Shown here piece by piece: positions 1-8,595 of a DNA stretch of 64,000 nt. Position 1 is the stretch's first letter. Each line of letters starts with the position of its first letter. Below the pieces are notes generated by a model that was given only the letters and a program-made list of their open reading frames with translations, searched no databases and had not been told where the DNA came from. Source of the DNA: an uncultured Collinsella sp. (GTDB lineage Bacteria > Actinomycetota > Coriobacteriia > Coriobacteriales > Coriobacteriaceae). The stretch lies in assembly GCA_900539035.1 (NCBI GenBank), contig UQAU01000006.1, positions 1 through 64,000 of the forward strand, given 5' to 3'. Made by a program: the position numbers and the translations under genes.

Positions 1-38
1 CTGATGGTGTCGACGTCAATGGTATACGGGTGCATCAT
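1..38 (-). CDS. Possible 5' end of a leftward gene cut by the window edge
   Basis: Reading leftward from two adjacent ATG codons at 38-33 gives an open frame to the edge beginning M-M-H-P-Y-T-I-D-V-D-T-I. Only twelve codons are visible and no clear Shine-Dalgarno precedes them, so this is a guess. No family can be assigned. Confidence 0.2.
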   Translation of the reverse strand, partial: MMHPYTIDVDTI

Positions 39-317
39 CGACGTCTTCAATACAGAAGATATCAGTGCGGAATGTTCCGGAGAGAAACCCCGTCACGCCC
101 CCGGATCCCCTGCGTTTACGGCCTTGAGGTCGGCGTGGGCGGAGAATGTGGTTGATGGGGATACGTGTCCCTTTCGCTGTTTCGCGGCTTTGCCGCGAAA
201 AGCGCGTTACTTTGGGATGGGTGGGGAACGTGGTTGTTGCGGCAGCTGATCCCCACCATAAATTACCCTCGGCATACTTGCGCGAACGATTGCTCGTGCT
301 ACACTTGCAATTGCTGT
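39..317. other. Intergenic region upstream of the FMN riboswitch
   Basis: No convincing gene is seen here; the open frames lack ribosome binding sites. A 9-bp hairpin with a 3-nt loop (TTTCGCGGC-TTT-GCCGCGAAA, 180-200) is the only clear structure. The promoter for the riboswitch transcript presumably lies near 270-310, where the sequence becomes more AT-rich, but no box pair is convincing. Confidence 0.4.
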
Positions 318-500
318 TTCAGGGCGGGGTGGAATTCCCCACTGGCGGTAAATCGGGCGGTGTCAAAGGGGCACCGTGGCGCAGGCGAGGTGTCTGCGAC
401 CGAGCCGATGAGTCCGCGACCCGTGCGTGTGTTGGTTCGCATGTCGGCTGAACTGGTGAGATCCCAGTACCAACGGTTAGAGTCCGGATGAAAGAGGCAG
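318..500 (+). promoter_or_regulatory. FMN riboswitch (RFN element)
   Basis: The conserved RFN blocks are present in order: AGGGCGGGGTGGAATTCCCC and ACTGGCGGTAAATC at 321-354, then variable helices, then CTGGTGAGATCCCAGTACCA, ACGGTTAGAGTCCGG and ATGAAAGAGG at about 453-497. This aptamer binds flavin mononucleotide and usually represses riboflavin synthesis or uptake genes. Its 3' end runs straight into the Shine-Dalgarno of the next gene (AGAGGCAGGTG before the ATG at 509), so control is probably at translation initiation. The ATG at 488 belongs to the aptamer and is not the start codon. Confidence 0.93.
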
Positions 501-508
501 GTGATCTT

Positions 509-1099
509 ATGTCTGAACAGTCGCAGCATATCCATTTTGAGAACACGAATAGGTGGAGCACCAAACAGCTCGTTACCATGGCGTTGATGTGTGCCTTGAG
601 CGCGTTGTTTATGTATGTGCAGCTACCCATCCTTCCCTCGGCGCCGTTTTTGACGTATGACCCGTCGCTGGTGCCGGCGATGGTGTGCGGGTTTGCGTAC
701 GGCCCTGGTGCCGGCACTGCCGTTGCCGCCATGGCGATCGTTATCCATGCGCTCACCACGGGTGACTGGGTCGGCGCGCTTATGAACCTGGTTGCCACGC
801 TGGGCTACATTCTGCCTGCGGCTATCGTCTATCAGAAGATGCATACCTATAAGGGTGCCGTGATTGGCCTGGTGCTCGGCGTTATTGCCGCTACGGCGTT
901 GTCTATGGTCGCAAACCTTACCATTGGCGTATGGTTCTGGTATGGCTCGGTCGATGTGATCGCCCCGCTCATGATTCCTGCCGTGCTGCCGTTCAACCTT
1001 ATCAAGACCGTGCTTAACTCGGTGTTGACACTGGCGGTGTATAAAGCGGTCTCCAACCTCATCACGCCTAAAAAGGACCAGGTCAAAGGCCGCGCATGA
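509..1099 (+). CDS. ribU: ECF transporter S component, riboflavin type (RibU-like)
   Basis: This 196-residue, strongly hydrophobic protein has about five or six membrane segments and no ATPase domain, the pattern of an ECF substrate-binding S subunit. The FMN riboswitch directly upstream is the main reason for assigning riboflavin as substrate; the fold alone would not give it. The start at 509 is chosen because the in-frame ATG at 488 lies inside the conserved 3' strand of the aptamer. The stop overlaps the start of the fused ATPase gene by 4 nt (ATGA), so the three transporter genes are translationally coupled. Expected role: uptake of riboflavin or FMN across the cytoplasmic membrane. Confidence 0.85.
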   Translation: MSEQSQHIHFENTNRWSTKQLVTMALMCALSALFMYVQLPILPSAPFLTYDPSLVPAMVCGFAYGPGAGTAVAAMAIVIHALTTGDWVGALMNLVATLGYILPAAIVYQKMHTYKGAVIGLVLGVIAATALSMVANLTIGVWFWYGSVDVIAPLMIPAVLPFNLIKTVLNSVLTLAVYKAVSNLITPKKDQVKGRA

Positions 1100-3000
1100 T
1101 TGAGTGTCGGGGCGTTTCCTTTAGCTATGACGGTGCCGTACCGGCGCTCGACGGCGTCGATCTGAATATCGAGGACGGCGAGTATTTCTGCATCCTCGGT
1201 GGCAATGGGTCGGGCAAGTCGACGTTTGCCAAGCATCTGAATGCACTGTTGCAGCCCGATGTGGGCACGGTACGCATCAACGGCATGGATGCGTCCGACC
1301 CCGAGCTGGTCTACGACATTCGTTCGACCGCGGGCATGGTGTTCCAGAATCCCGATGATCAGCTGGTGGCAACGCTTGTCGAAGATGACGTTGCGTTTGG
1401 TCCCGAAAACCTTGGCGTGCCATCGGCGCAAATTGCGCAGCGCGTACGTGAGGCGCTGAAGGGCGTGGGCCTGGTGGGCTTTGAGCGCCACGAGACCCAT
1501 GCGCTTTCGGGTGGCCAAAAGCAACGCGTGGCGCTTGCCGGCGTGCTCGCCATGGAACCGCGCGTGCTCATATTGGACGAGGCTTCCTCGATGCTCGATC
1601 CGCGTGGACGCAAGGGCCTCATGAAGGCTTGCCGCGCGTTGCACGCTCGCGGCATGACCATCGTGATGATTACGCACTTTATGGAGGAGGCTGCCGAGGC
1701 CGATCGTGTCGCCGTGTTTCAGACGGGACGAGTGGCCATGCTGGGCACGCCCGATGAGATTCTGACGCGGGCGAATGAACTCGTTCAGCTCAACCTTGAC
1801 ATGCCAGAGTCGTGCCGTTTGGGCATGGCACTTCGTGCGGAGGGCGTGCCCGTTTGCGCGCAGGTACGTGAGGCGGATATGGTCGCCGAGATTGCGCAGG
1901 CTTATGCCGAGCGAAGTGGGGCAGGCACCGCGGGGCAGTCTTCCGCATCCCAGTTGGAAATCGCTGACGGCACTGTTCCGGTAGACAACGAAGATAACGT
2001 ACCAGAGCCCGTCATCGAGCTATCCCATGTTTCGTACAGTTATTCGCTCAGTCCGCGCGAGCGCCGCCGCTGGCATAAGCGCTCGGCCACTGCGGGCAAA
2101 TCGAGCAAACAGGCTCTCTGGGGAAACGACCCAAGCAGCCCGTGGGCGCTGCGCGATGTGTCGCTGACGGTGCGTCGCGGCGAGTTCCTGGGGCTAGCAG
2201 GTCATACCGGTTCGGGTAAGTCGACGCTGGTCCAGCATCTCAACGGTTTGATTCGCCCTCAGGAGGGATTCGTTCGCGCGCTGGGGCTCGATCTGTCAAA
2301 CAAGAAAGACGCCGCCGCGGTTAAGGCCAAGGTCGGCGTGGTGTTTCAATATCCTGAGCGTCAGCTGTTTGCCGAAACCGTGGCGCAGGACGTGGCGTTT
2401 GGTCCGCATAACCTTGGCTTGCCGCAAGATGAAGTCGACCGTCGTGTCGAGTCATCGCTCTCACGCGTGGGCCTCGACCTTTCCACGGTCGGCGACAAGA
2501 GCCCCTTTGAGCTTTCGGGCGGTCAGCAACGGCGCGTGGCATTCGCCGGCGTGCTCGCCATGGAGCCCGAGGTCCTGGTGCTCGATGAACCCATGGCGGG
2601 GCTCGATCCGGCTGCGCGCAGGGATTTCCTAGGGCTCATCGGTCGACTCCATCGCGAGGGCCTGACCGTTGTCATGGTTTCGCACAGTATGGATGACCTG
2701 GCCAATTGCTGCGACCGCATCGTTGTGATGAACGAAGGCGCGGTGTTTGCCGAGGGAGTCCCCGCACAGGTGTTTGCACATGCCGACGAGCTCAAATCGA
2801 TCGGTTTGGGCGTTCCTGCCGCGCAGCGCATGGCGCTGGCGCTTACGGAGGCGGGCGTGCCGCTGCACTTTGACGGCCTCTATACGGTTGAGTCGTTGGC
2901 AGGCGAGTTGGCGGACCTGCTAATCGGTTGCTCGGACGGTCCTTCTAACGTCGCGGACATTGCTAAATCCAAGACGGTCGCGCGAGAGGAGGGCTGCTGA
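1096..3000 (+). CDS. Fused ECF transporter ATPase, two ABC domains (EcfA-EcfA')
   Basis: A 634-residue tandem ABC ATPase. Domain 1 has Walker A GGNGSGKST at 35-43, signature LSGGQ at 137-141 and Walker B with D161-E162. Domain 2 has Walker A GHTGSGKST at 369-377, signature LSGGQ at 473-477 and Walker B with D497-E498. A variable, acidic then basic linker of roughly 80 residues joins them. Most ECF transporters use two separate subunits EcfA and EcfA'; here both are in one chain, which fixes a 1:1 ratio. The domain 1 residues after D161-E162 are AS rather than the EP of domain 2. The gene sits between the S and T genes, overlapping both, so the complex is encoded as one unit. Confidence 0.93.
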   Translation: MIECRGVSFSYDGAVPALDGVDLNIEDGEYFCILGGNGSGKSTFAKHLNALLQPDVGTVRINGMDASDPELVYDIRSTAGMVFQNPDDQLVATLVEDDVAFGPENLGVPSAQIAQRVREALKGVGLVGFERHETHALSGGQKQRVALAGVLAMEPRVLILDEASSMLDPRGRKGLMKACRALHARGMTIVMITHFMEEAAEADRVAVFQTGRVAMLGTPDEILTRANELVQLNLDMPESCRLGMALRAEGVPVCAQVREADMVAEIAQAYAERSGAGTAGQSSASQLEIADGTVPVDNEDNVPEPVIELSHVSYSYSLSPRERRRWHKRSATAGKSSKQALWGNDPSSPWALRDVSLTVRRGEFLGLAGHTGSGKSTLVQHLNGLIRPQEGFVRALGLDLSNKKDAAAVKAKVGVVFQYPERQLFAETVAQDVAFGPHNLGLPQDEVDRRVESSLSRVGLDLSTVGDKSPFELSGGQQRRVAFAGVLAMEPEVLVLDEPMAGLDPAARRDFLGLIGRLHREGLTVVMVSHSMDDLANCCDRIVVMNEGAVFAEGVPAQVFAHADELKSIGLGVPAAQRMALALTEAGVPLHFDGLYTVESLAGELADLLIGCSDGPSNVADIAKSKTVAREEGC

Positions 3001-3800
3001 TGGAGGCGTTTTCGTTTGGCAGTTACTATCCCGGCGATAGTGCAATCCACCGCCTGGACCCGCGAACCAAGTTGCTCTTGGGCTTTGTGTTTCTGATCAC
3101 GACGCTCACGGTCAGTGGCTTCCGCGGACTGGCCCCGGTCGCAATTTTCGTTGTGCTGACCTATGCCGTGTCTCGGGTGCCGGTTCGTCGCGTTCTGTCG
3201 TCGATGGCGCCGCTGCTGGCAATCGTCGTCGTGGTCGCGGTGCTCAACTTGTTTACCGATCAGAGTGGGCGCATCCTGTGGCAGCTCGGCTTTCTGCAGA
3301 TAAGCGAGGGCTCACTGCGTTCTGCCGCCTTTATGGCGTGCCGCCTGACGTTGATGATGGCCGGCATGAGCGCTATCACGCTCACCACGCCGACGCTCGA
3401 CCTCACCGCGGGCTTTGAGCGCCTGCTCGCACCGTTTGCGCGTGTGGGACTTCCTGCGCACGAGCTCGGCATGATCATGGGTATCGCGCTGCGCTTTATG
3501 CCGCAGTTTGCCACTGAGATGAAACAGACGGCCGATGCGCAGGCGAGCCGCGGTGCGCGCGTGACGGGAGGCCCGCTCGGCGGCGTGCGTATGCTCGGCA
3601 GTGTGGCGATTCCGCTGTTCACGGGCGTGTTCCGCCATGCCGAGACGCTGTCTGCTGCCATGGATGCACGCTGCTATCATGGCGAGCAGGGCCGCACGCG
3701 CCTGCATGCGCTTGCATTTCGCCGCGGGGATGCGCTGGCTGCGGTGGTGACAGCGCTGCTGCTCGCGTGTGTCATCGTCATCAACCTTCAACTTGTTTAG
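3000..3800 (+). CDS. ecfT: ECF transporter transmembrane component EcfT
   Basis: A 266-residue membrane protein of the CbiQ/EcfT family, which scaffolds the ATPases and the S component. Two cytoplasmic coupling-helix signatures are visible: ASRGA at about 181-185, matching the Ala-Arg-Gly motif, and ARCYHG near 222-227, a variant of the second motif with Cys where Gly is usual. The start ATG overlaps the preceding TGA (TGATG), indicating coupling. With the two upstream genes it makes a dedicated, complete ECF importer rather than one sharing a general energising module. Confidence 0.9.
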   Translation: MEAFSFGSYYPGDSAIHRLDPRTKLLLGFVFLITTLTVSGFRGLAPVAIFVVLTYAVSRVPVRRVLSSMAPLLAIVVVVAVLNLFTDQSGRILWQLGFLQISEGSLRSAAFMACRLTLMMAGMSAITLTTPTLDLTAGFERLLAPFARVGLPAHELGMIMGIALRFMPQFATEMKQTADAQASRGARVTGGPLGGVRMLGSVAIPLFTGVFRHAETLSAAMDARCYHGEQGRTRLHALAFRRGDALAAVVTALLLACVIVINLQLV

Positions 3801-3830
3801 GCGCGATTCGAGCGCAAGAAAGGGGTCCCT

Positions 3831-4277
3831 ATGACCGACAACGACCGCACGGCTCAGCTTGAGCTCGCCTGTTCGTATCTCAGGCGCATTCCGGCGTGGT
3901 ATCTGGCCACGACCGATGTAGCCGACGGGCATCAGCCTCGCGTGAGACCGTTTTCGTTTGCCATGGTCGATGACGGTAAACTGTGGTTTTGTACGTCGCG
4001 CGACAAAGATGTGTGGGCGGAGCTGAGCGCGAATCCCAAGTTTGAGCTCTCGGGCTGGAAGCCGGGGGAATGTTGGATCGTATTGACCGGCGAAGCCGCA
4101 CTTGAGGACGACGCAGTTGCGAGCGACAAGGTGCGTCAAGCGGGTTTTAAGCACATGGTGGGCATTGGCGAGGAACACGAGAGTGCCAACGACGGCCGCC
4201 TTGCTTTCTTTTCGGTCCGCAACATTGCCGCGCGCTTCTGTGATATCGACGGCAGCGAGGAGCGCCTGGAGCTCTAG
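3831..4277 (+). CDS. Pyridoxamine 5'-phosphate oxidase-like flavin-binding protein (copy 1)
   Basis: This 148-residue protein has the split-barrel fold seen in PNPOx-like and NimA-like proteins: IPAWYLATT near the start, then R-V-R-P-F-S-F-A at about 36-43 and KLWFCTS at about 49-55, a pattern linked to FMN or F420 binding. It is too short for true PdxH and lacks its C-terminal signature. The role is probably an FMN-dependent reductase or flavin carrier. Its position directly behind a riboflavin transporter fits a flavin-using enzyme, but this is inference. The RBS (AAAGGGG before the ATG) is good. Confidence 0.8.
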   Translation: MTDNDRTAQLELACSYLRRIPAWYLATTDVADGHQPRVRPFSFAMVDDGKLWFCTSRDKDVWAELSANPKFELSGWKPGECWIVLTGEAALEDDAVASDKVRQAGFKHMVGIGEEHESANDGRLAFFSVRNIAARFCDIDGSEERLEL

Positions 4278-4321
4278 CTCGCACAAACCGGGCTCCCAAA
4301 CTAGCTAGTACAGGAGGAAAC

Positions 4322-4732
4322 GTGGACGGATTGAATACGGTGTTGGAGTATCTGACGTCGGTGCCGGCATGGTATTTGGCGACGAGCGTTGACGGACAGC
4401 CTCATGTGCGTCCGTTTTCGTTTGCGCAGATCCAGGATGGCAAGCTGTGGTTTGTAACAGCGCGCACCAAAGATGTGTGGCAAGAGCTGCTGCAAAACCA
4501 GCGCTTTGAGGCCACGAGTTGGTGGCCGGGCCATGGCTGGCTCATCTTGCGCGGGCGTGCCGGCTTGGATGACCGGGCTTTAGACGAAATGCGCGAAGCC
4601 GGGTGGAAGCATCTAGAGCACCTGGGCGAGCACTATGAGGGGCCTAACGACCCCACGCTCGTCTTCTTTAGCGTCGAGGATCCCGAGGCTTTTATCTGCA
4701 ATCACGACGAATGGGTGCCGGTCGAGCTCTAG
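4322..4732 (+). CDS. Pyridoxamine 5'-phosphate oxidase-like flavin-binding protein (copy 2)
   Basis: A 136-residue paralogue of the preceding gene, 44 nt downstream. The shared blocks PAWYLAT, RPFSFA, DGKLWF and KDVW..L occur at equivalent positions, so the pair arose by tandem duplication followed by strong divergence outside the barrel core. A strong RBS (CAGGAGGAAACGTG) precedes a GTG start at 4322. The reaction is not known; a flavin-linked oxidoreductase or carrier is likely. A long hairpin follows and probably ends the transcript. Confidence 0.8.
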   Translation: MDGLNTVLEYLTSVPAWYLATSVDGQPHVRPFSFAQIQDGKLWFVTARTKDVWQELLQNQRFEATSWWPGHGWLILRGRAGLDDRALDEMREAGWKHLEHLGEHYEGPNDPTLVFFSVEDPEAFICNHDEWVPVEL

Positions 4733-4768
4733 CCAGCTGGCTCATCCTAACAACTTGGTTTTCGCATG

Positions 4769-4824
4769 GGCGGGCCCCGTATTGCCCGGCGCCGTTAGGA
4801 GCGCCGGTCAATACGGGGCCCGCT
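4769..4824. repeat. Long near-perfect hairpin between the PNPOx pair and argC
   Basis: Arms GCGGGCCCCGTATTG and CAATACGGGGCCCGC pair perfectly, then a single C/T mismatch, then GGC-rich inner arms CCGGCGC/GCGCCGG close an 8-nt loop. The 3' side has only a weak T stretch (CCATTTG), so it could be a terminator in either direction or a stable 3' end structure. Confidence 0.8.
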
Positions 4825-4867
4825 CCATTTGTCAATTCCTTCAAGCGAATGTGTCGGGAATGTTTCA

Positions 4868-4904
4868 ATGCATGAATATGCAAGCCATTTACGTGTTCAT
4901 GCAT
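4868..4904. promoter_or_regulatory. Candidate operator of the arg genes
   Basis: Perfect 9-bp inverted repeat ATGCATGAA ... TTCATGCAT with a 19-bp spacer, about 90-120 bp before argC. TGAAT-like half-sites resemble ARG boxes bound by ArgR, but the spacing is not the classical one and no regulator gene is in the window. A possible extended -10 (TGCTAAAGT, 4912-4920) lies just downstream. Confidence 0.45.
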
Positions 4905-4989
4905 CTTTTGGTGCTAAAGTTTCAACCCACTTCATAACGACCGCTGCGAAATGCGCATCGGTGCATAAATCGCAGACAAGGAGTCTGAT

Positions 4990-6060
4990 ATGTCTTTGAA
5001 GGTTGGAATCGTCGGCGCGGCTGGATATGCCGGCGCCGAACTCATTCGCCTCGTGCTTGGCCATCCCGAGTTTGAACTTGTTGCCATTACGTCCAACGCC
5101 GATGCCGGCCAGCCGCTGTCCGCGGTGTATCCGAGCTTTGCTGGCGTGAGCGATCTGGTTTTCACCACGCATGACGCCCCCGAGCTCAAGAGCTGCGATG
5201 CGGTTTTTCTTGCCGTGCCGCACACGGCTGCCATGGCACAGGTGCCCGCGCTGCTTGCCGCGGGCGTTTCCTGCTTTGATCTTTCGGCCGATTACCGTCT
5301 GAGCGACGCGTCCGTCTTTGAGGCATGGTATGCCGCTGAGCACACGAGCCCCGAGTTGCTCAAGACCCGCGCTTTTGGCCTGCCCGAGCTGTTCTGTCAG
5401 GACTTAGAGACTGCTGCTTCCAGCCATGCCGCCGGAAAGCCCGTGTTGGTCGCCTGCGCCGGCTGCTATCCCACCGCAACGAGCCTTGCAGCCGCTCCTG
5501 CCGTGCGTGCGGGCTGGGTGGCCGAGAGCGGTCCCGTGATCGTTGACGCTATCAGCGGCGTGACGGGTGCCGGCAAGTCCTGTAACGCCCGCACCCATTT
5601 TTGCAGCGCGGACGAGAACCTGGAAGCCTATGGCGTGGGCAAGCATCGTCATACGCCCGAGATCGAGCAGATACTCGGCCTGGCCGACCGCATCGTCTTC
5701 ACCCCGCACTTGGCACCGCTCAAGCGCGGCCTGCTTTCCACGGTGACGATGCCGCTCGCGCCGCAGGCTCTCGACGCGCTGGTTCTTGAGGATGTCGTCG
5801 ACCATTACAAGAAGTTTTACGCCGGTCGCACCTTTGTGCGCGTGCTCGATGCCGGCCAGCAGCCCAAGACGGCTTCGGTCGTCGGTACCAATGCCGCCCA
5901 GATTGGCCTTGCGCTCAACAAGCGTGCAGGCGTGCTGGTGGCGACGGGCGCCATCGACAATTTGTGCAAGGGTGCTGCGGGCCAGGCGGTCCAGTGCGCC
6001 AACATCGTTTTTGGCTTTGACGAGCGACGAGGCTTGCTCACAGTGGCGTGCCCGGTGTAG
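4990..6060 (+). CDS. argC: N-acetyl-gamma-glutamyl-phosphate reductase
   Basis: ArgC reduces N-acetylglutamyl phosphate with NADPH to the semialdehyde, the third step of arginine/ornithine synthesis. The N-terminal GIVGAAGYAGAEL is the dinucleotide-binding loop, and the catalytic cysteine is C159 in CAGCYPT. The 356-residue length is typical. The start has a good RBS (AAGGAGTCTGAT). It is the first gene of a four-gene arg cluster in the order argC-argJ-argB-argD, and the inverted repeat upstream is a likely control site for all of them. Confidence 0.96.
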   Translation: MSLKVGIVGAAGYAGAELIRLVLGHPEFELVAITSNADAGQPLSAVYPSFAGVSDLVFTTHDAPELKSCDAVFLAVPHTAAMAQVPALLAAGVSCFDLSADYRLSDASVFEAWYAAEHTSPELLKTRAFGLPELFCQDLETAASSHAAGKPVLVACAGCYPTATSLAAAPAVRAGWVAESGPVIVDAISGVTGAGKSCNARTHFCSADENLEAYGVGKHRHTPEIEQILGLADRIVFTPHLAPLKRGLLSTVTMPLAPQALDALVLEDVVDHYKKFYAGRTFVRVLDAGQQPKTASVVGTNAAQIGLALNKRAGVLVATGAIDNLCKGAAGQAVQCANIVFGFDERRGLLTVACPV

Positions 6061-6195
6061 CACATTCGATTGTTAGCGATTTGGTAGTCGGGTATCGAGT
6101 TGGGCGCCACTTTTAAGCTGGTCTAGTAGTTGCGACCGGTATGGCGTGCCAGCCGATGCCCGCTTTTTTGTTTGATATAAGGAGTCGTAGGGACG

Positions 6196-7464
6196 ATGAA
6201 CACCGACCTGATTGATATCAAGATTCGCGCCGTCGAGGGCGGCGTTACGGCGGCTGCCGGCTTTAAGGCCGCAGGCATCCATGCGGGATTCCGGAAGAAT
6301 CCCGAGCACTTGGACTATGCGCTCGTCGTGCCTGATAAATCCTGTCCCGGCGCCGGCGTGTTTACGACCAACCGCTTTTGTGCGGCGCCCGTGCAGGTGA
6401 GCCGTGCCAACCTGGGCGGTGCGGACAAGGGCTATGGCATTATCGCCGGTGTTTCAATCAACTCCGGCAATGCGAATGCCGCCACGGGCGAGACCGGCCT
6501 AGCCTGTGCGCGCGAGACATGCAACATCGCGTCGCAGGTCATCGGCTGCGAGCCCCAGCAGATTCTGGTTGCCTCCACGGGCGTGATTGGCCAGATTCTG
6601 CCGATCGACACGTTTGAGACAGCCGTTCCGTCCGCATACGAGGCACTTTCTGCCCATGGCGGTGCCGATGCAGCCCGTGCCATTATGACGACCGATACAC
6701 ACTCCAAGGAGTATGCCGTTCGCTATCGCAGTGAGGCCGCGGGCCATGCGGGCAACGCTTATACGGTGGGCGGCATGTGCAAGGGCTCGGGCATGATCAT
6801 GCCCAACATGGCCACCATGATCGCAGTTATCACTACCGATGCCCCCGTCGAGCCGGCGGCGCTCCACGCCCTGTTGCTCTCCACCGTCAAGCAGACCTTC
6901 AACAAGGTAACGGTCGATTCCGACACCTCGACCAACGACACCTGCATCATGCTTGCCTCCGGCGCCGCTGCCGCAGATGCCGAGCCTGTCGTCGAGGGTT
7001 CCGATGCCTTTGACGAGTTGGCATTTGCCGTGCACGAGGTGTGCGAGAGCCTGGCGCGCAACATCGCCGCCGACGGCGAGGGCGCATCCAAGCTTGTTAC
7101 GGTCAACGTTACCGGCGCCGTGAACGACGAGGAGGCCGATATCGCCGCCCGCGCCGTTGCCAACTCGCCGCTCGTTAAGACCTGCATCGCCGGCCACGAC
7201 TGCAACTGGGGCCGTGTTGCTATGGCGCTTGGCAAGTGCGGCGTGAAGTTTAATCAGGAAGACGTTTCCATCGACATGATGGGCATGCCTGTCTGTCGCG
7301 GCGGTCTGACTGTTCCCTTTGATGAGGACGAGGCTCTACGACGTTTCGAGGCGCCCGAGATCGTGATCTCGGCCGACCTGGGCGCAGGCGACGCGGCAAC
7401 GACCGTGTGGACCTGCGACCTCACGCATGAGTACATCTCCATCAACGGCGACTACCGTTCCTAG
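6196..7464 (+). CDS. argJ: Bifunctional glutamate N-acetyltransferase / ornithine acetyltransferase
   Basis: ArgJ recycles the acetyl group from N-acetylornithine to glutamate and may also use acetyl-CoA. The protein cleaves itself at a conserved Ala-Thr bond; here this is A206-T207 in the block PNMATMI, with the upstream KGSGMI motif intact, so the new N-terminal T207 should be the nucleophile. The 422-residue length is normal. No argA or argE is seen nearby, which agrees with the cyclic acetyl route. A 135-nt gap without obvious signals separates it from argC, and the RBS is TAAGGAGTCG. Confidence 0.96.
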   Translation: MNTDLIDIKIRAVEGGVTAAAGFKAAGIHAGFRKNPEHLDYALVVPDKSCPGAGVFTTNRFCAAPVQVSRANLGGADKGYGIIAGVSINSGNANAATGETGLACARETCNIASQVIGCEPQQILVASTGVIGQILPIDTFETAVPSAYEALSAHGGADAARAIMTTDTHSKEYAVRYRSEAAGHAGNAYTVGGMCKGSGMIMPNMATMIAVITTDAPVEPAALHALLLSTVKQTFNKVTVDSDTSTNDTCIMLASGAAAADAEPVVEGSDAFDELAFAVHEVCESLARNIAADGEGASKLVTVNVTGAVNDEEADIAARAVANSPLVKTCIAGHDCNWGRVAMALGKCGVKFNQEDVSIDMMGMPVCRGGLTVPFDEDEALRRFEAPEIVISADLGAGDAATTVWTCDLTHEYISINGDYRS

Positions 7465-7545
7465 ATTCCGGGCACGCTGCGCATCTTGCCGCGATTGCGG
7501 ACAGCGGAGCACGGCGCGATAACGATACGAAAGACGAGGCAGATT

Positions 7546-8526
7546 ATGAAATTCGCACGCGATTGTCGTTCGAGCGAATCCAACGAAGCAACCGCGCAGC
7601 TGCTGTTCGAAGCGCTGCCGTGGATTAAGAACCTGACCGGCAAGACGGTTGTTATCAAATATGGCGGAGCCGCCATGGTTGATGAGCAGCTGCGCCGCGA
7701 CGTGATGAGCGATATCGTTTTGCTCAAGATCATCGGTATGCGCCCCGTCATCGTGCATGGCGGCGGCAAGGCTATCAACGAGGCGCTGAGCCATTACGAT
7801 ATTCCCGTCGAGTTTAAGAACGGCCAGCGCGTGACCACGCCGGCGACTATGGATATCGTGCGCGAGGTGCTGGGCGGCAAGGTTAACCAGGAGCTGGTTG
7901 CTGCCATCAACCACCACGGCAACCTGGCCGTGGGCGTGTCGGGCAGCGATGCCGGCACGCTCATCGCCGAGCCGCTCGACCCCGAGCTCGGTCGCGTGGG
8001 CAAAGTGACGCACGTCAACACCGACTATATCGAGCGCTTACTCGATAGCGAGTACATCCCCGTCATCGCTACCGTCGCGGCGGGGGAGGACGGCGGTTTC
8101 TTCAACATCAACGCCGATACCGCCGCCGGTGCCGTTGCCGCGGCGCTCCACGCGCATAAGGCAATCTTTTTGACCGACGTCGATGGCCTGTACAAGGACT
8201 TTAGCGACAAGGACTCGCTTATCTCCAACCTAACGCTCGACGAGGTCAACGAAATGCTCTACGGCGGCGAGGTCGATAAGGGCATGATTCCTAAGCTGCG
8301 TGCGGCCGTCGATGCGCTTACCGGCGGCGTATTTCGTGCCCACATCATTAACGGTACCACGCCGCACTCGCTGCTGCTGGAGCTGCTGACCGATGCTGGC
8401 GTCGGTACCGTGATCCACTCCACCGAGACGGCCTACGAGTTCGATACACACCCGCACCCGCTTTCGACCTTTGCGGCACGCCTGACCGAGAACCTCGACG
8501 AGGTCGAGAAGCTCCAGACGGTCTAG
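7546..8526 (+). CDS. argB: Acetylglutamate kinase
   Basis: ArgB phosphorylates N-acetylglutamate with ATP. Family motifs are clear: VVIKYGGAAM near the N-terminus (phosphate-binding Lys), IVHGGGKAIN, and ADTAAGAVAAAL in the nucleotide domain. The start at 7546 (MKFARDC) is preferred over the upstream in-frame TTG at 7486 because ACGAGG lies 6-10 nt before it; this gives 326 residues, slightly longer than many ArgB proteins. An extended N-terminal helix, as in arginine-inhibited forms, is possible but cannot be proven here. Confidence 0.95.
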   Translation: MKFARDCRSSESNEATAQLLFEALPWIKNLTGKTVVIKYGGAAMVDEQLRRDVMSDIVLLKIIGMRPVIVHGGGKAINEALSHYDIPVEFKNGQRVTTPATMDIVREVLGGKVNQELVAAINHHGNLAVGVSGSDAGTLIAEPLDPELGRVGKVTHVNTDYIERLLDSEYIPVIATVAAGEDGGFFNINADTAAGAVAAALHAHKAIFLTDVDGLYKDFSDKDSLISNLTLDEVNEMLYGGEVDKGMIPKLRAAVDALTGGVFRAHIINGTTPHSLLLELLTDAGVGTVIHSTETAYEFDTHPHPLSTFAARLTENLDEVEKLQTV

Positions 8527-8595
8527 CTGACCCGCAGCCGCCCCATTCCTGCATCCATAGCCCCGCGCCGTCCGGCGCTCAACGAAAGGCGTCCC

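Noticed and set aside
4..249. 81-codon frame at the left edge
   Set aside because: No RBS, no family and Cys/Arg-rich composition typical of a chance frame.
7486..7545. TTG start for argB
   Set aside because: No RBS and the extra 20 residues do not resemble ArgB; the ATG at 7546 has one.
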